Assembly (NCBI GenBank): GCA_030673995.1
Contig: DAOUYU010000020.1
Location: 1-14,900 of the forward strand
DNA: 14,900 bases
Reading direction: 5' to 3'
From: Candidatus Aminicenantota bacterium
Lineage (GTDB): Bacteria > Acidobacteriota > Aminicenantia > Aminicenantales > Aminicenantaceae
Shown: positions 7,104 through 14,061 of the stretch, piece by piece
Position numbering within the stretch: position 1 is the first letter of the stretch
How the letters are laid out: every line of letters begins with the position of its first letter
Made by a program: the position numbers and the translations under genes
The notes under the pieces: model-generated
Seen by the model: only the letters and a program-made list of their open reading frames with translations
Database searches by the model: none
What the model was told of the DNA's origin: nothing

Positions 7104-8434
7104 AATCAATTTTAGTCATAGACGATGATCCTTTGATCAGAAAGACCCTTTCCTCCCATTTGGCAAAAGAGGGATATGAAGTCCTCCAGGCTGAAGATGG
7201 AGAGGAAGGTTTTCAAAAATATGAGGAGAGCTTTTCTGATTTAGTCATATTGGATATTCGTCTCCCGGATATGGATGGGCTTGAGGTTTTAAGTAAGATA
7301 AAAGACAAGAACAGGGACGCTTATATTATCATTATGACTGCCTATGATGATATGAAGACTACGGTAGAAGCTATAAAACTTGGAGCTTTTGAGTACTTGG
7401 TTAAGCCCCTTGATTATGTCGAGCTTGATTTGACAATTAATAAAGCTTTCCAGATAAGAAGCCTGGAAGATAAAATCAGCTACTTGGTAGAAGAGAAACA
7501 AAAAGAATACACGATTGATAACATCATTGGTCATTCTTCCCAGATGAGAGAGGTGTTCAAACTCATCGGTTCTGTTGCCAATTCAAGAGCCAATGTTCTT
7601 ATCAATGGTGAAAGCGGGACAGGGAAAGAATTGGTTGCCAAAGCGATACATTATAACAGCCCTTTTAGAGAGGAGCCTTTTATTGTCATCAATTGTTCAG
7701 CTATTTTAGATACATTGTTAGAAAGTGAACTCTTTGGCCATGTCAAAGGGGCCTTTACAGATGCTGTTTATGAAACCAGAGGAAAGTTTGAGATAGCTGG
7801 CAAAGGAACATTATTTTTGGATGAGATCGGCGATGTCTCTCCCAATCTCCAGTCAAAGCTGTTGAGAGTGATCGAGACGAGAGATTTTATGAAAGTTGGC
7901 GGTGAAAAAGTCTTGAAGACAGAAGCAAGAATAACAGCGGCTTCCAATCAGAATCTAAAATCATTGATTGAAAAAGGAACATTCAGGGAAGATCTATACT
8001 ATCGTTTGAAGGTGGTTGAGATAATCCTGCCTTCACTTAATGAGAGAAAAGAGGATATTCCTGATTTAGTAGCCTATCTTTTGGAGAAAATAAACCGGGA
8101 GCTTCGAAAAAATGTGAAAAAAGTTCCTCCATCAGTTATGAAGCTTCTGATGAATCTCCCCTGGAGAGGGAATGTTAGAGAGCTGGAGAATGCCTTAACC
8201 CGCGCCGTCATCCTGGCCAAAGGTGATGTTATCCTTGAAGAAAATTTGCCTCTTGAAACCGGTGAGAAGAGCCTCTTTCTAAAGGAACTTGTTCCTTTGA
8301 CGGAAATAGAGAAGAACTACATCCATCATGTCCTGAAAGCCACTAAAAGCAATAAAACCCGGGCAAGCCAGATGTTGCAGATAAGCCGTCCCACTCTGGA
8401 TAAAAAAATAAAGGAATATCAGCTCAAAGTTTAG
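7100..8434 (+). CDS. NtrC-family sigma-54-dependent response regulator
   Basis: The 444-residue protein has the three standard parts of the family. The receiver (about 1-120) has acidic pocket D8-D9-D10, phospho-acceptor Asp52 and the late Lys in VKPLD. The AAA+ domain (about 140-370) has Walker A GESGTGKE at 170-177, a sigma-54 contact loop reading GAFTDA at 217-222 (Asp in place of the usual Gly), and Walker B FLDE with Asp241-Glu242. A Fis-type helix-turn-helix closes the protein (about 400-444, NKTRASQMLQISRPTLDKKI). It should activate sigma-54 promoters when phosphorylated by the kinase whose stop codon it overlaps. Two such promoters are visible in the window, each with a TGTAAA-type dyad upstream, so the likely targets are its own operon and the lone receiver gene downstream. 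Confidence 0.95.
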   Translation: MKSILVIDDDPLIRKTLSSHLAKEGYEVLQAEDGEEGFQKYEESFSDLVILDIRLPDMDGLEVLSKIKDKNRDAYIIIMTAYDDMKTTVEAIKLGAFEYLVKPLDYVELDLTINKAFQIRSLEDKISYLVEEKQKEYTIDNIIGHSSQMREVFKLIGSVANSRANVLINGESGTGKELVAKAIHYNSPFREEPFIVINCSAILDTLLESELFGHVKGAFTDAVYETRGKFEIAGKGTLFLDEIGDVSPNLQSKLLRVIETRDFMKVGGEKVLKTEARITAASNQNLKSLIEKGTFREDLYYRLKVVEIILPSLNERKEDIPDLVAYLLEKINRELRKNVKKVPPSVMKLLMNLPWRGNVRELENALTRAVILAKGDVILEENLPLETGEKSLFLKELVPLTEIEKNYIHHVLKATKSNKTRASQMLQISRPTLDKKIKEYQLKV

Positions 8435-8464
8435 AAAAAAGGAACGTCCCTTCTTCTGCGAAAT

Positions 8465-8501
8465 TGTAAACGCTTTTTACCTGATGTAAACATTTTTTTC
8501 A
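8465..8501. promoter_or_regulatory. Tandem enhancer dyads, TGTAAA-N5-TTTACC type
   Basis: TGTAAA-CGCTT-TTTACC (8465-8481) and TGTAAA-CATTT-TTTTCA (8485-8501) are two copies of the dyad seen at 3861-3877, repeated with a 20-bp period. Half-sites GTAAA, TTTAC, GTAAA and TTTTC therefore start at 8466, 8476, 8486 and 8496, one per helical turn. The array lies about 250 bases upstream of the predicted sigma-54 start near 8737, a workable enhancer distance. The second dyad has one degenerate arm. Confidence 0.6.
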
Positions 8502-8574
8502 TTTGAATTTTCAAAGATCTGATTAGATTTTTATTCATTCATTATTTCAAAAGACCTGTTTTTAGCCTTCATTT

Positions 8575-8601
8575 GATAAAGGAAATATTATTCCTTCTAT
8601 C
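8575..8601. repeat. Inverted repeat GATA-AAGGAA / TTCCTT-TATC
   Basis: AAGGAA (8579-8584) and TTCCTT (8591-8596) pair around ATATTA, extended by GATA (8575-8578) and TATC (8598-8601) with one unpaired C. A shorter repeat TTTGAA-TT-TTCAAA lies at 8502-8515. Both are in the space between enhancer array and sigma-54 promoter. They may be protein sites, or chance in AT-rich spacer DNA. Confidence 0.35.
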
Positions 8602-8609
8602 ATATTTGT

Positions 8610-8622
8610 TATCAACTAGATA
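8610..8622. promoter_or_regulatory. Possible IHF site between enhancer and promoter
   Basis: TATCAA-CTAG-ATA matches the IHF consensus WATCAA-N4-TTR at all but one defined base. It lies between the enhancer array and the sigma-54 promoter, where a DNA bend would help the activator reach the polymerase. The consensus is loose, so the call is tentative. Confidence 0.3.
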
Positions 8623-8709
8623 AATACTATCCAATTCTTCAGATTTTAACTCATTGACATACTTTCCCGCTTATGGAATTGTTTCTTTGCCGAAGGCATT
8701 TTTTTTCAG

Positions 8710-8726
8710 TTGGCACAAAACATGCT
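8710..8726 (+). promoter_or_regulatory. Sigma-54 (-24/-12) promoter of the lone receiver gene
   Basis: TTGGCACAAAACATGCT carries the full TTGGCAC -24 element, with GG (8712-8713) exactly ten bases from GC (8724-8725). Transcription would start near 8737, giving a leader of about 44 bases before ATG 8781. The roughly 346-base space between the NtrC gene and this gene holds this promoter, the enhancer array and little else. Confidence 0.8.
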
Positions 8727-8780
8727 GGTTAAATCGTGTTCAACAGGATTGCTAGAATTAAAGTGAGGTGAGAGAGAAAA

Positions 8781-9167
8781 ATGCGTCCCAAAAAGATCGT
8801 AGTTGTAGATGACGATGAGTCCATCAGGAAGACTTTTTTCCTGATTCTCAATGACAGCTATCACGTCTATCTCGCAAGAGATTCTCAAGAGGCTTTAAAG
8901 CGTTTTAGAAAAGCCAAGATAGATTTAATCATTGCCGATATAAAATTGCCGGATCTGACCGGACTGGAAATGGTTGCCAAATTCAGGGAATCAGGCTACC
9001 GAGGAGAAGTCATCTTGATTTCTTCCTTTCCAGATTTGGTTGAAATGGATGAATTAAGCCGCCTCTCCATTTCTCATTTCTTTGTCAAGCCTCTGGATTT
9101 AGAAGCACTTAATCTATCTTTAGAATATCTGTTGGATTCGAAGAAAATCACAGAGAAAAGAGTTTAA
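8781..9167 (+). CDS. Stand-alone receiver-domain response regulator
   Basis: The 128 residues form a single CheY-like receiver with no output domain. Acidic pocket D10-D11-D12, phospho-acceptor Asp53 in IIADIKLPD, a Ser-Ser pair at the switch position (ILISSFPD) and the conserved Lys in FVKPLD are all present, so it should be phosphorylatable. ATG 8781 follows GAGGTGAG at a workable distance. It is preceded by its own sigma-54 promoter and enhancer dyads and lies downstream of the NtrC-type gene, so it is probably a product of that circuit. As a lone receiver it could drain phosphate from the kinase, relay to another protein or bind a partner directly. The sequence does not choose among these. 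A short GGGGA-TAG-TCCCC hairpin closes the unit. Confidence 0.9.
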   Translation: MRPKKIVVVDDDESIRKTFFLILNDSYHVYLARDSQEALKRFRKAKIDLIIADIKLPDLTGLEMVAKFRESGYRGEVILISSFPDLVEMDELSRLSISHFFVKPLDLEALNLSLEYLLDSKKITEKRV

Positions 9168-9173
9168 GAAGAC

Positions 9174-9192
9174 GGGGATAGTCCCCATTTTT
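9174..9192 (+). terminator. Short hairpin after the receiver gene
   Basis: GGGGA (9174-9178) and TCCCC (9182-9186) with a TAG loop are followed by ATTTTT. A 5-bp all-strong stem plus T-run eleven bases from the stop codon 9165-9167 fits an intrinsic terminator. It also belongs to the GGGGAC/GTCCCC repeat cluster that follows. Confidence 0.5.
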
Positions 9193-9212
9193 CCACCTTT
9201 TCATCGGCCTCA

Positions 9213-9311
9213 AAAATCACTCCAAGTAAAAAGGGGACACATGGAAAAAGGGGGCAGGCTCACTAGTGTCCCCCTATTTATTAGAAAATCACTCCAAGAA
9301 AAAAGGGGACA
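9213..9311. repeat. 27-bp direct repeat pair in a REP-like cluster
   Basis: AAAATCACTCCAAG, an A-rich hexamer and GGGGACA occur at 9213-9239 and again at 9285-9311 with a single mismatch (T or A at position 15). Each copy ends in GGGGACA, and each has inverted GTCCCC partners downstream: GTGTCCCC at 9266-9273 pairs with GGGGACAC at 9233-9240. Such GGGGAC/GTCCCC modules look like dispersed REP-type repeats. No transposase is present in the window. Confidence 0.65.
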
Positions 9312-9352
9312 GGCAACTTTTTTAGAAAAAAGTAGCCTGTCCCCTTTTTTTT
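9301..9352 (+). terminator. Long hairpin with T-run, REP-like or terminator
   Basis: AAAAGGGGACAGGC (9301-9314) pairs perfectly with 9335-9348. After one A-A mismatch the stem continues as ACTTTTTT (9316-9323) with AAAAAAGT (9326-9333). The right arm runs into eight Ts (9345-9352). It would terminate transcription from the left, and nearly as well from the right. Another GTCCCC at 9353-9358 offers an alternative pairing. Confidence 0.7.
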
Positions 9353-9380
9353 GTCCCCTTTCACTGGTAAAATAAGAAAA

Positions 9381-9385
9381 GGAGG
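9381..9385 (+). promoter_or_regulatory. Ribosome binding site that favours TTG 9392
   Basis: AAAAGGAGG ends directly against ATG 9386, leaving no spacing. TTG 9392, two codons later in the same frame, has six bases of spacing from GGAGG and is the more plausible initiator. The protein would lose only two residues (Met-Lys). Confidence 0.55.
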
Positions 9386-10933
9386 ATGAAGTTGAAGAAC
9401 CGGAGATTATTGGGGATATTACCATTCTGTGTTTTTCTGGTTTATCCGTTTTTTGGAATGGAGGCAGAGGTTTATCCTGAGAAGAATGCTCAATCTGAAG
9501 AAACAAAAGAAGAGAAATCATCTGAGTCCTGGATGGGAGTTTATATGAACGGGGTGAAAGTCGGCTACAGCCACAGTCAAGAATTTTCCTTAATAAAAGA
9601 TGGAAAAAAGTACGGAAGGGACTTCAGAAAGTCTTGGATGAAGGTTTCGCGCCTGGGAGGGAATCCTGTAGAGATAACCACCAGGCAGGAATCGCTGTAT
9701 GATAAGAACGGCAAACCCTTAGAATGTCTCATAAGGATGAAAATGTCAGAAAGTGAGAGTATCTTGAAAGCTGTGATTGATTCGAACAAGATTGTGTTTA
9801 TGTCTCAAGATAAGGTTTTAAAAGAATTACCATATGAAGAAGAATTTTACCTTGGAACCCCTCTGGAAAAATTTACTAGAGAGGGTTATTTAAAGCCCGG
9901 AAAGAAATGCAATTTTAAAATCCTGGATATGCTGTCTCGTTCTCTTACTGATTGCAGCTTTGAGGTGGTGGGGAAAGAAGATGTGCTCATATTAGGGAAT
10001 ATGATGAATTTGTGGCATGTAAAGGAAAAATCCACTTATGTGATTCCTATCACGATAGATTCGTGGATTGATGAGAATGGGGAGATTTGGAAAATCATAA
10101 ACCAGACAAGCATTGCCTCCACTACGTCCATCCGGATGCCCAAAGAAAAGGCTCTTGAGATTTCAGAAAAGAACTTCGATATCGCATTTTCCACCATCAT
10201 AAAACCTAACATAACTTTTAAGAATCCCCGGGAAATTCAAAGTGCTACTTTCAAACTCAGCGGGATCTCTCTGGATAAAATTAAGAATTTCCCATATGAT
10301 GACGGAAGTCAAAAAATATTGGAAATTGGAAAAGATTATGCTGTAGTGCAGACGAACTCCCAGATATTCCATGAAAGAGAGGCCATCCTTTTTCCTGTTG
10401 AGGATGAAAAATTTCGCATATTTTTGAAAGCGACTTCGTTCTGTCAAGCGGATGATCCAGGAATTGAAGAGGTGGCAAAAGGAATTGTTGGCAGAGAGCG
10501 AAATTCGTGGGCGGCTGCCAAGAAGATTGCCGAATGGGTCAAAGCGGAGATATTGCCCAATTATGATGTGGGTTTTGCTACAACCAAAGAAGTCTTGAAA
10601 AATCGAGAAGGGGATTGTTCAGAACATACAGTGATCACTGTTGGGCTCTGTCGAGCTGTAGGAATTCCAGCAAGGGCTGCTGTAGGAATCATGTATGCCC
10701 ACGGGATATTTGTTTATCATATGTGGCCCGAAGTCTATGTAGGCCGATGGATCAACCTGGATGCCAAGTGGTTGGCTGTAGACAAAAAAAGTGGTGAATA
10801 TTATACGGATGCCACTCATATCAAATTTGGGCGAAGCCTGCTTGACGAAGATATATTCAAAGAAATGGCTCAAGCTATTTCTGAGATTGTGGGCCATCTC
10901 AAACTGAAGATACTAGGTTATCAACAAAAATGA
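9386..10933 (+). CDS. Exported transglutaminase-like cysteine protein
   Basis: The 515-residue protein has an N-terminal signal sequence (NRRLLGILPFCVFLVYPFFG), a mainly beta region of unknown family to about residue 350, and a C-terminal transglutaminase-like domain. The catalytic triad is visible: Cys411 in GDCSEHT, His445 in YHMWPEVYV and Asp459 in WINLDAKW. Bacterial members of this superfamily are usually proteases, amidases or peptide cross-linkers; the substrate here is unknown. The start may be TTG 9392 rather than ATG 9386, judging by the ribosome site. A long hairpin insulates the gene from the signalling genes on the left. Its stop overlaps the ATG of a 21-codon frame. No lipobox is seen, so it may be periplasmic or held by an uncleaved signal. 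Confidence 0.85.
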   Translation: MKLKNRRLLGILPFCVFLVYPFFGMEAEVYPEKNAQSEETKEEKSSESWMGVYMNGVKVGYSHSQEFSLIKDGKKYGRDFRKSWMKVSRLGGNPVEITTRQESLYDKNGKPLECLIRMKMSESESILKAVIDSNKIVFMSQDKVLKELPYEEEFYLGTPLEKFTREGYLKPGKKCNFKILDMLSRSLTDCSFEVVGKEDVLILGNMMNLWHVKEKSTYVIPITIDSWIDENGEIWKIINQTSIASTTSIRMPKEKALEISEKNFDIAFSTIIKPNITFKNPREIQSATFKLSGISLDKIKNFPYDDGSQKILEIGKDYAVVQTNSQIFHEREAILFPVEDEKFRIFLKATSFCQADDPGIEEVAKGIVGRERNSWAAAKKIAEWVKAEILPNYDVGFATTKEVLKNREGDCSEHTVITVGLCRAVGIPARAAVGIMYAHGIFVYHMWPEVYVGRWINLDAKWLAVDKKSGEYYTDATHIKFGRSLLDEDIFKEMAQAISEIVGHLKLKILGYQQK

Positions 10934-10995
10934 AGAGAAGATTGTTGAGATACTGTCCGAAGTGTGGCAAGGGGCATTGTTTTCTCCAGCCATAG
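10930..10995 (+). CDS. Tiny CxxC peptide coupled to the transglutaminase gene
   Basis: ATG 10930 overlaps the TGA of the preceding gene (ATGA) and opens a 21-residue frame, MKRRLLRYCPKCGKGHCFLQP. It carries one CxxC knuckle, an extra Cys-His pair and a basic start. It looks like the beginning of a zinc-ribbon protein cut short, or a chance frame. The stop-start overlap means ribosomes could initiate on it without a separate site. It was too short for ordinary gene finding and has no independent support. Confidence 0.25.
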   Translation: MKRRLLRYCPKCGKGHCFLQP

Positions 10996-11028
10996 AAAAA
11001 TTGTGGATGATGGATTAAAAGAAGAATA

Positions 11029-11874
11029 ATGAGAGCCTACTTGGATTGCTATCCCTGTTTTTTTACACAGGCACTTAAAACATCAAGGATGATCACTTCG
11101 GATGAGGAGAAAATATGGGAAATACTGAATCAGGTCGGCCTGTCCCTCCCTGAAATCCCTTTTGGAGCGACTCCTCCTGAAATAGGACGGGAAGTTTACA
11201 AGATAATCTCCAGGATAACGGGTCTAAAGGATCCATTCCAGCAGATTAAGGAAAGCTGCATCCAGCAGGCTCTTTCCCTTTATCCTGAAATGAAGAAGGT
11301 AATTGACTCTTCGAAGGACAGATTGATGACTGCTATCAGGCTTTCTATTGCCGGAAATGTCATTGATTTTGGGGCAAATGCCGATTTTGATTTAAAACGT
11401 GACATCAAGACAATTCTCTCTCAGGATTTTTCGATAAATCATTATGTTGATTTTTGCAGGGGACTGAAAAGCGCAAAAAGAATTCTCTACCTGGCAGACA
11501 ATGCTGGTGAGACAGTCTTTGACCGTCTTCTTATTGAAGAGTTCACCAAGCCCGTCATTTATGTTGTAAGAGAAAGCCCTGTCATCAATGATGCGACTCG
11601 AGAGGATGCTCTCCTTTCCGGCATAGACGAAGTGGCTGAGGTTATGACTTCCGGTTGTGACGCACCGGGCACCGTTTTAAAATATTGCTCTGATGAGTTC
11701 CTGAAAATCTACCGTGCAGCGGACCTGATAATAAGTAAAGGGCAGGGAAATTATGAAGGCCTCTCAGATGAGGACCGGCCTTTATTTTTTCTCTTAAAAG
11801 CCAAATGTCGTGTCATTGCCCATGATATCAAAGTTGAAGAGGGAAGTATCATACTAGCTAAAGCCGGAAAGTAA
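11029..11874 (+). CDS. DUF89 family (ARMT1-like) metal-dependent phosphatase
   Basis: The 281-residue protein fits the DUF89 family, metal-dependent phosphatases thought to clear damaged or unwanted phospho-metabolites. It opens with the C7-YP-C10 motif of the prokaryotic subfamily. Active-site signatures follow in order: Asp157-Asn158 in LADNAGE, Asn187-Asp188 in VINDATRED, and Lys237 to Glu243 in KGQGNYE. The full domain is present at the usual length for the short subfamily. ATG 11029 follows AGAAG at a workable distance. It lies about 95 bases past the transglutaminase gene and may be cotranscribed with it, though nothing ties their functions. A hairpin at 11909-11930 follows the stop codon. 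The substrate is not visible from sequence. Confidence 0.85.
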   Translation: MRAYLDCYPCFFTQALKTSRMITSDEEKIWEILNQVGLSLPEIPFGATPPEIGREVYKIISRITGLKDPFQQIKESCIQQALSLYPEMKKVIDSSKDRLMTAIRLSIAGNVIDFGANADFDLKRDIKTILSQDFSINHYVDFCRGLKSAKRILYLADNAGETVFDRLLIEEFTKPVIYVVRESPVINDATREDALLSGIDEVAEVMTSGCDAPGTVLKYCSDEFLKIYRAADLIISKGQGNYEGLSDEDRPLFFLLKAKCRVIAHDIKVEEGSIILAKAGK

Positions 11875-11908
11875 TCTCGTAACTTATAAATCTGAAACCA
11901 AGAAAAAA

Positions 11909-11940
11909 AGGGACGTTGGGAAACGTCCCTCTCTTTATCT
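11909..11940 (+). terminator. Intrinsic terminator-like hairpin after the DUF89 gene
   Basis: AGGGACGTT (11909-11917) and AACGTCCCT (11922-11930) form a perfect 9-bp stem on a four-base loop, preceded by an A-run and followed by CTCTTTATCTCTTTATTT. It probably ends the DUF89 transcript. It covers the first codons of a longer open frame starting at ATG 11916, which argues against that start for the next gene. Confidence 0.65.
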
Positions 11941-11999
11941 CTTTATTTGTTAAGATAATTATGAGAGAATCTAAAAAAAATAAGAGAAGGAGTGTCCTC

Positions 12000-12950
12000 A
12001 TGACAGTAAAAATTGGAAGAAGAGAATTCGTCAAAAAAAGTGCAAAAATCGGATTTTCAACTGCCGTAGGAAGCAGCTTTATTTACCAACTCGTGGATGG
12101 TTCAATCCATGCTTCTGCTGGAGAGAAAATCGATATAGCGGTGGTCTCGGGGAATGATTATTTTAAAAATACCATCAGGGCAGTAGAACTTCTTGGAGGA
12201 ATAAAGAAATTTGTACAGAAAAAATCTAAAGTGGCCATTCTTGCCAACGTCCAAAGCAGAAACCCAGGAGCATTCACCAAACCGATATTACTCCGTGCTG
12301 CTATAAGCATGTGCAAAAAGGCCGGCGCTGGGGAGATTAACTGTCTCAGTTTGCTGCCAAGGAAGAACTGGGAAGGAGCGGGATTAGCACAGGTAATTGA
12401 AGAGGAAGGAGCGAATTTAAAATTGATTGACAGGGATAATGAGACCCTGTTCACTACGATCCCGATACCTAAAGGCAAAGCGCTCAAAGAGGCAAGAATC
12501 ATGAAAGAGTTCTTCAATAATGACGTCTTTATCAATATGCCCATTACCAAAGACCATGCCGGGAACAAATTCACCGGAACCATGAAAAACTTGATGGGAT
12601 TGAATTCCCGTAAGAGCAACAGATCTTTCCATAAAGAAGGCTGGAGAACGAACAGAAGTTCCATCGAATTTTTGGATCAGTGTATAGCAGATCTGAATTC
12701 GGTTATTAAGCCGACTCTTTGTATTGTGGATGCTACTGAATTCATCACTACCGGCGGCCCTTTTGGTCCTGGGAATATCATAAAGCCTCAAAAGGTAGTA
12801 GTGGGAGTGGATAGAGTAGCTATTGACGCTTACTGTACGACACTATGGGGAATGAAACCCGAGGATATTATAATGATCAATAAAGGATACGAGCACAAAC
12901 TCGGGGAGATTGATCTGAAGAAGAAGAAGATTAAAGAAGTCATAGTATGA
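12000..12950 (+). CDS. Tat-exported DUF362 protein
   Basis: From ATG 12000 the product is 316 residues. AAGGAG (11987-11992) with seven bases of spacing decides this start; the frame is open back to ATG 11916, but that would place the start inside a hairpin and hide the signal sequence. The N-terminus has a twin-arginine motif (GRREFVKKSAKIGFS) and then the DUF362 domain, with the characteristic NMPITKDHAGNKFTGTMKNL segment in the middle and VVGVDRVAIDAYC near the end. The family is uncharacterised; some members carry ferredoxin domains, which this one lacks. The Tat signal suggests a folded, possibly cofactor-bearing protein on the outer face of the inner membrane. Its TGA directly abuts the ATG of the DUF6599 gene, so the two are cotranslated. 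Confidence 0.85.
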   Translation: MTVKIGRREFVKKSAKIGFSTAVGSSFIYQLVDGSIHASAGEKIDIAVVSGNDYFKNTIRAVELLGGIKKFVQKKSKVAILANVQSRNPGAFTKPILLRAAISMCKKAGAGEINCLSLLPRKNWEGAGLAQVIEEEGANLKLIDRDNETLFTTIPIPKGKALKEARIMKEFFNNDVFINMPITKDHAGNKFTGTMKNLMGLNSRKSNRSFHKEGWRTNRSSIEFLDQCIADLNSVIKPTLCIVDATEFITTGGPFGPGNIIKPQKVVVGVDRVAIDAYCTTLWGMKPEDIIMINKGYEHKLGEIDLKKKKIKEVIV

Positions 12951-13913
12951 ATGGCTGGAGAAAACATCTCTATATCCATGATTAAAAAGCTCATTTTAGG
13001 GATTCTGTTGTTTATACCCGGTTTATTTCTTTTTCTCCATTCTTCAGAAGGACTTTTGAGCCCGGATAAAGATCTACGGCTGTACTTGCCAGGAGAGGCT
13101 GAAACAGGCGGATGGAAAGGGGATGGTTTACCCCAGATATATGTAGGGGAAGATCTGTTCACATACATCAACGGCGGCGCTGAGATATACCACGAATATG
13201 GCTTTAAACAGGTCATCGTCCAGGATTTTTTGAACAAGAATAAGAAATCTATCTCTCTTGAAATTTTCGAGATGTCAAATCCTGAAAGCGCCTACGGAAT
13301 GTATACATTCAAGACCAATCCAGGAGGCGAAGAGCTGGCTTTGGGAGATGAAGCCCAGCTTGCAGATTATTATATGAATTTCTGGAAAGGGAAGTTCATA
13401 ATAACACTCACCGGGTTTGATGAAGATGAAGGAACGATAAAAGGATTGCAAAAAATTGCTCGAGCGGTGGAGGCAAAAATTAAAATCAGCGGGAAGAAAC
13501 CTCCTCTTGTTTCCTTTCTGCCAAAAAAAGATTTGCTAACCCAGAGCATAAAGTACTTCAAAGGAAACCTGGGCTTATACAACAGCTATCCGTTTTTTGC
13601 CCGGGATGTTTTCGGTATTGATAAGGGAATAAAGGGGGATTATAGGGAAGTTTATAGCTTCTATATAATCAAATATAAGAATGATAATGAATGCCAAAAG
13701 AGATTCGATGAGGCGAAGGTTGGCTTTGAGGGAAGTCCGAGATACAGAGACTTTATGTTCGATAAAGAGGAACTCATTCAGGTGAGAGACGGCAAGGGAA
13801 AACTCATTTTTATTTCCCGTTTTAAGAGATACATCCTGATTGTCAGAGGGATACTCAGCCAGGTTCAGGCGAGAAAGATTTTTGCCAGTTTTGCCTTAAG
13901 GTCAGATATTTAA
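12951..13913 (+). CDS. Exported DUF6599-like protein
   Basis: The 320-residue product has a Sec-type signal (MIKKLILGILLFIPGLFLFL after a short hydrophilic lead) and then repeats the pattern of the uncharacterised DUF6599 family: LYLPGEAETGGWKGDG, FTYINGGAEIYHEYGF, SLEIFEMSNPESAYGMYTF and a later second half with similar content. ATG 12951 follows the DUF362 stop with no gap; ATG 12978 would give a cleaner signal peptide and is a real alternative. No catalytic motif is recognised. The family often neighbours DUF362 genes in anaerobic, uncultured lineages, as far as I recall, so a joint extracytoplasmic role is likely but undefined. Confidence 0.75.
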   Translation: MAGENISISMIKKLILGILLFIPGLFLFLHSSEGLLSPDKDLRLYLPGEAETGGWKGDGLPQIYVGEDLFTYINGGAEIYHEYGFKQVIVQDFLNKNKKSISLEIFEMSNPESAYGMYTFKTNPGGEELALGDEAQLADYYMNFWKGKFIITLTGFDEDEGTIKGLQKIARAVEAKIKISGKKPPLVSFLPKKDLLTQSIKYFKGNLGLYNSYPFFARDVFGIDKGIKGDYREVYSFYIIKYKNDNECQKRFDEAKVGFEGSPRYRDFMFDKEELIQVRDGKGKLIFISRFKRYILIVRGILSQVQARKIFASFALRSDI

Positions 13914-14003
13914 GCCCTTAACATTTAGGTTCCTTTCATTTTTATTTCGTCATAAAAGGAATTCTATAAGGCATAACAATTTGGAGGGTATGACTTAAAT
14001 GAT

Positions 14004-14031
14004 TTGACAGGTAAAAGAGAATATGCATAAA
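14004..14031 (+). promoter_or_regulatory. Putative sigma-70-type promoter before the aminotransferase gene
   Basis: TTGACA (14004-14009) is a perfect -35 hexamer. CATAAA (14026-14031), 16 bases on, matches four of six -10 positions. The site lies about 30 bases before ATG 14062, so the leader would be short but could hold the GGGAGGAGAGGG ribosome site. Confidence 0.4.
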
Positions 14032-14061
14032 ATGAGGGGAATTCGGGAGGAGAGGGTTTAA

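Noticed and set aside
10973..10989. Third sigma-54 promoter-like site (TGGCAAGGGGCATTG) before the DUF89 gene
   Set aside because: The bases ten after GG read TG, not GC, so the -12 element is missing, and there is no TGTAAA dyad upstream.
12158..12664. 168-residue minus-strand open frame
   Set aside because: It lies wholly inside the DUF362 gene in antisense and its translation shows no domain. It is a shadow of real coding sequence.
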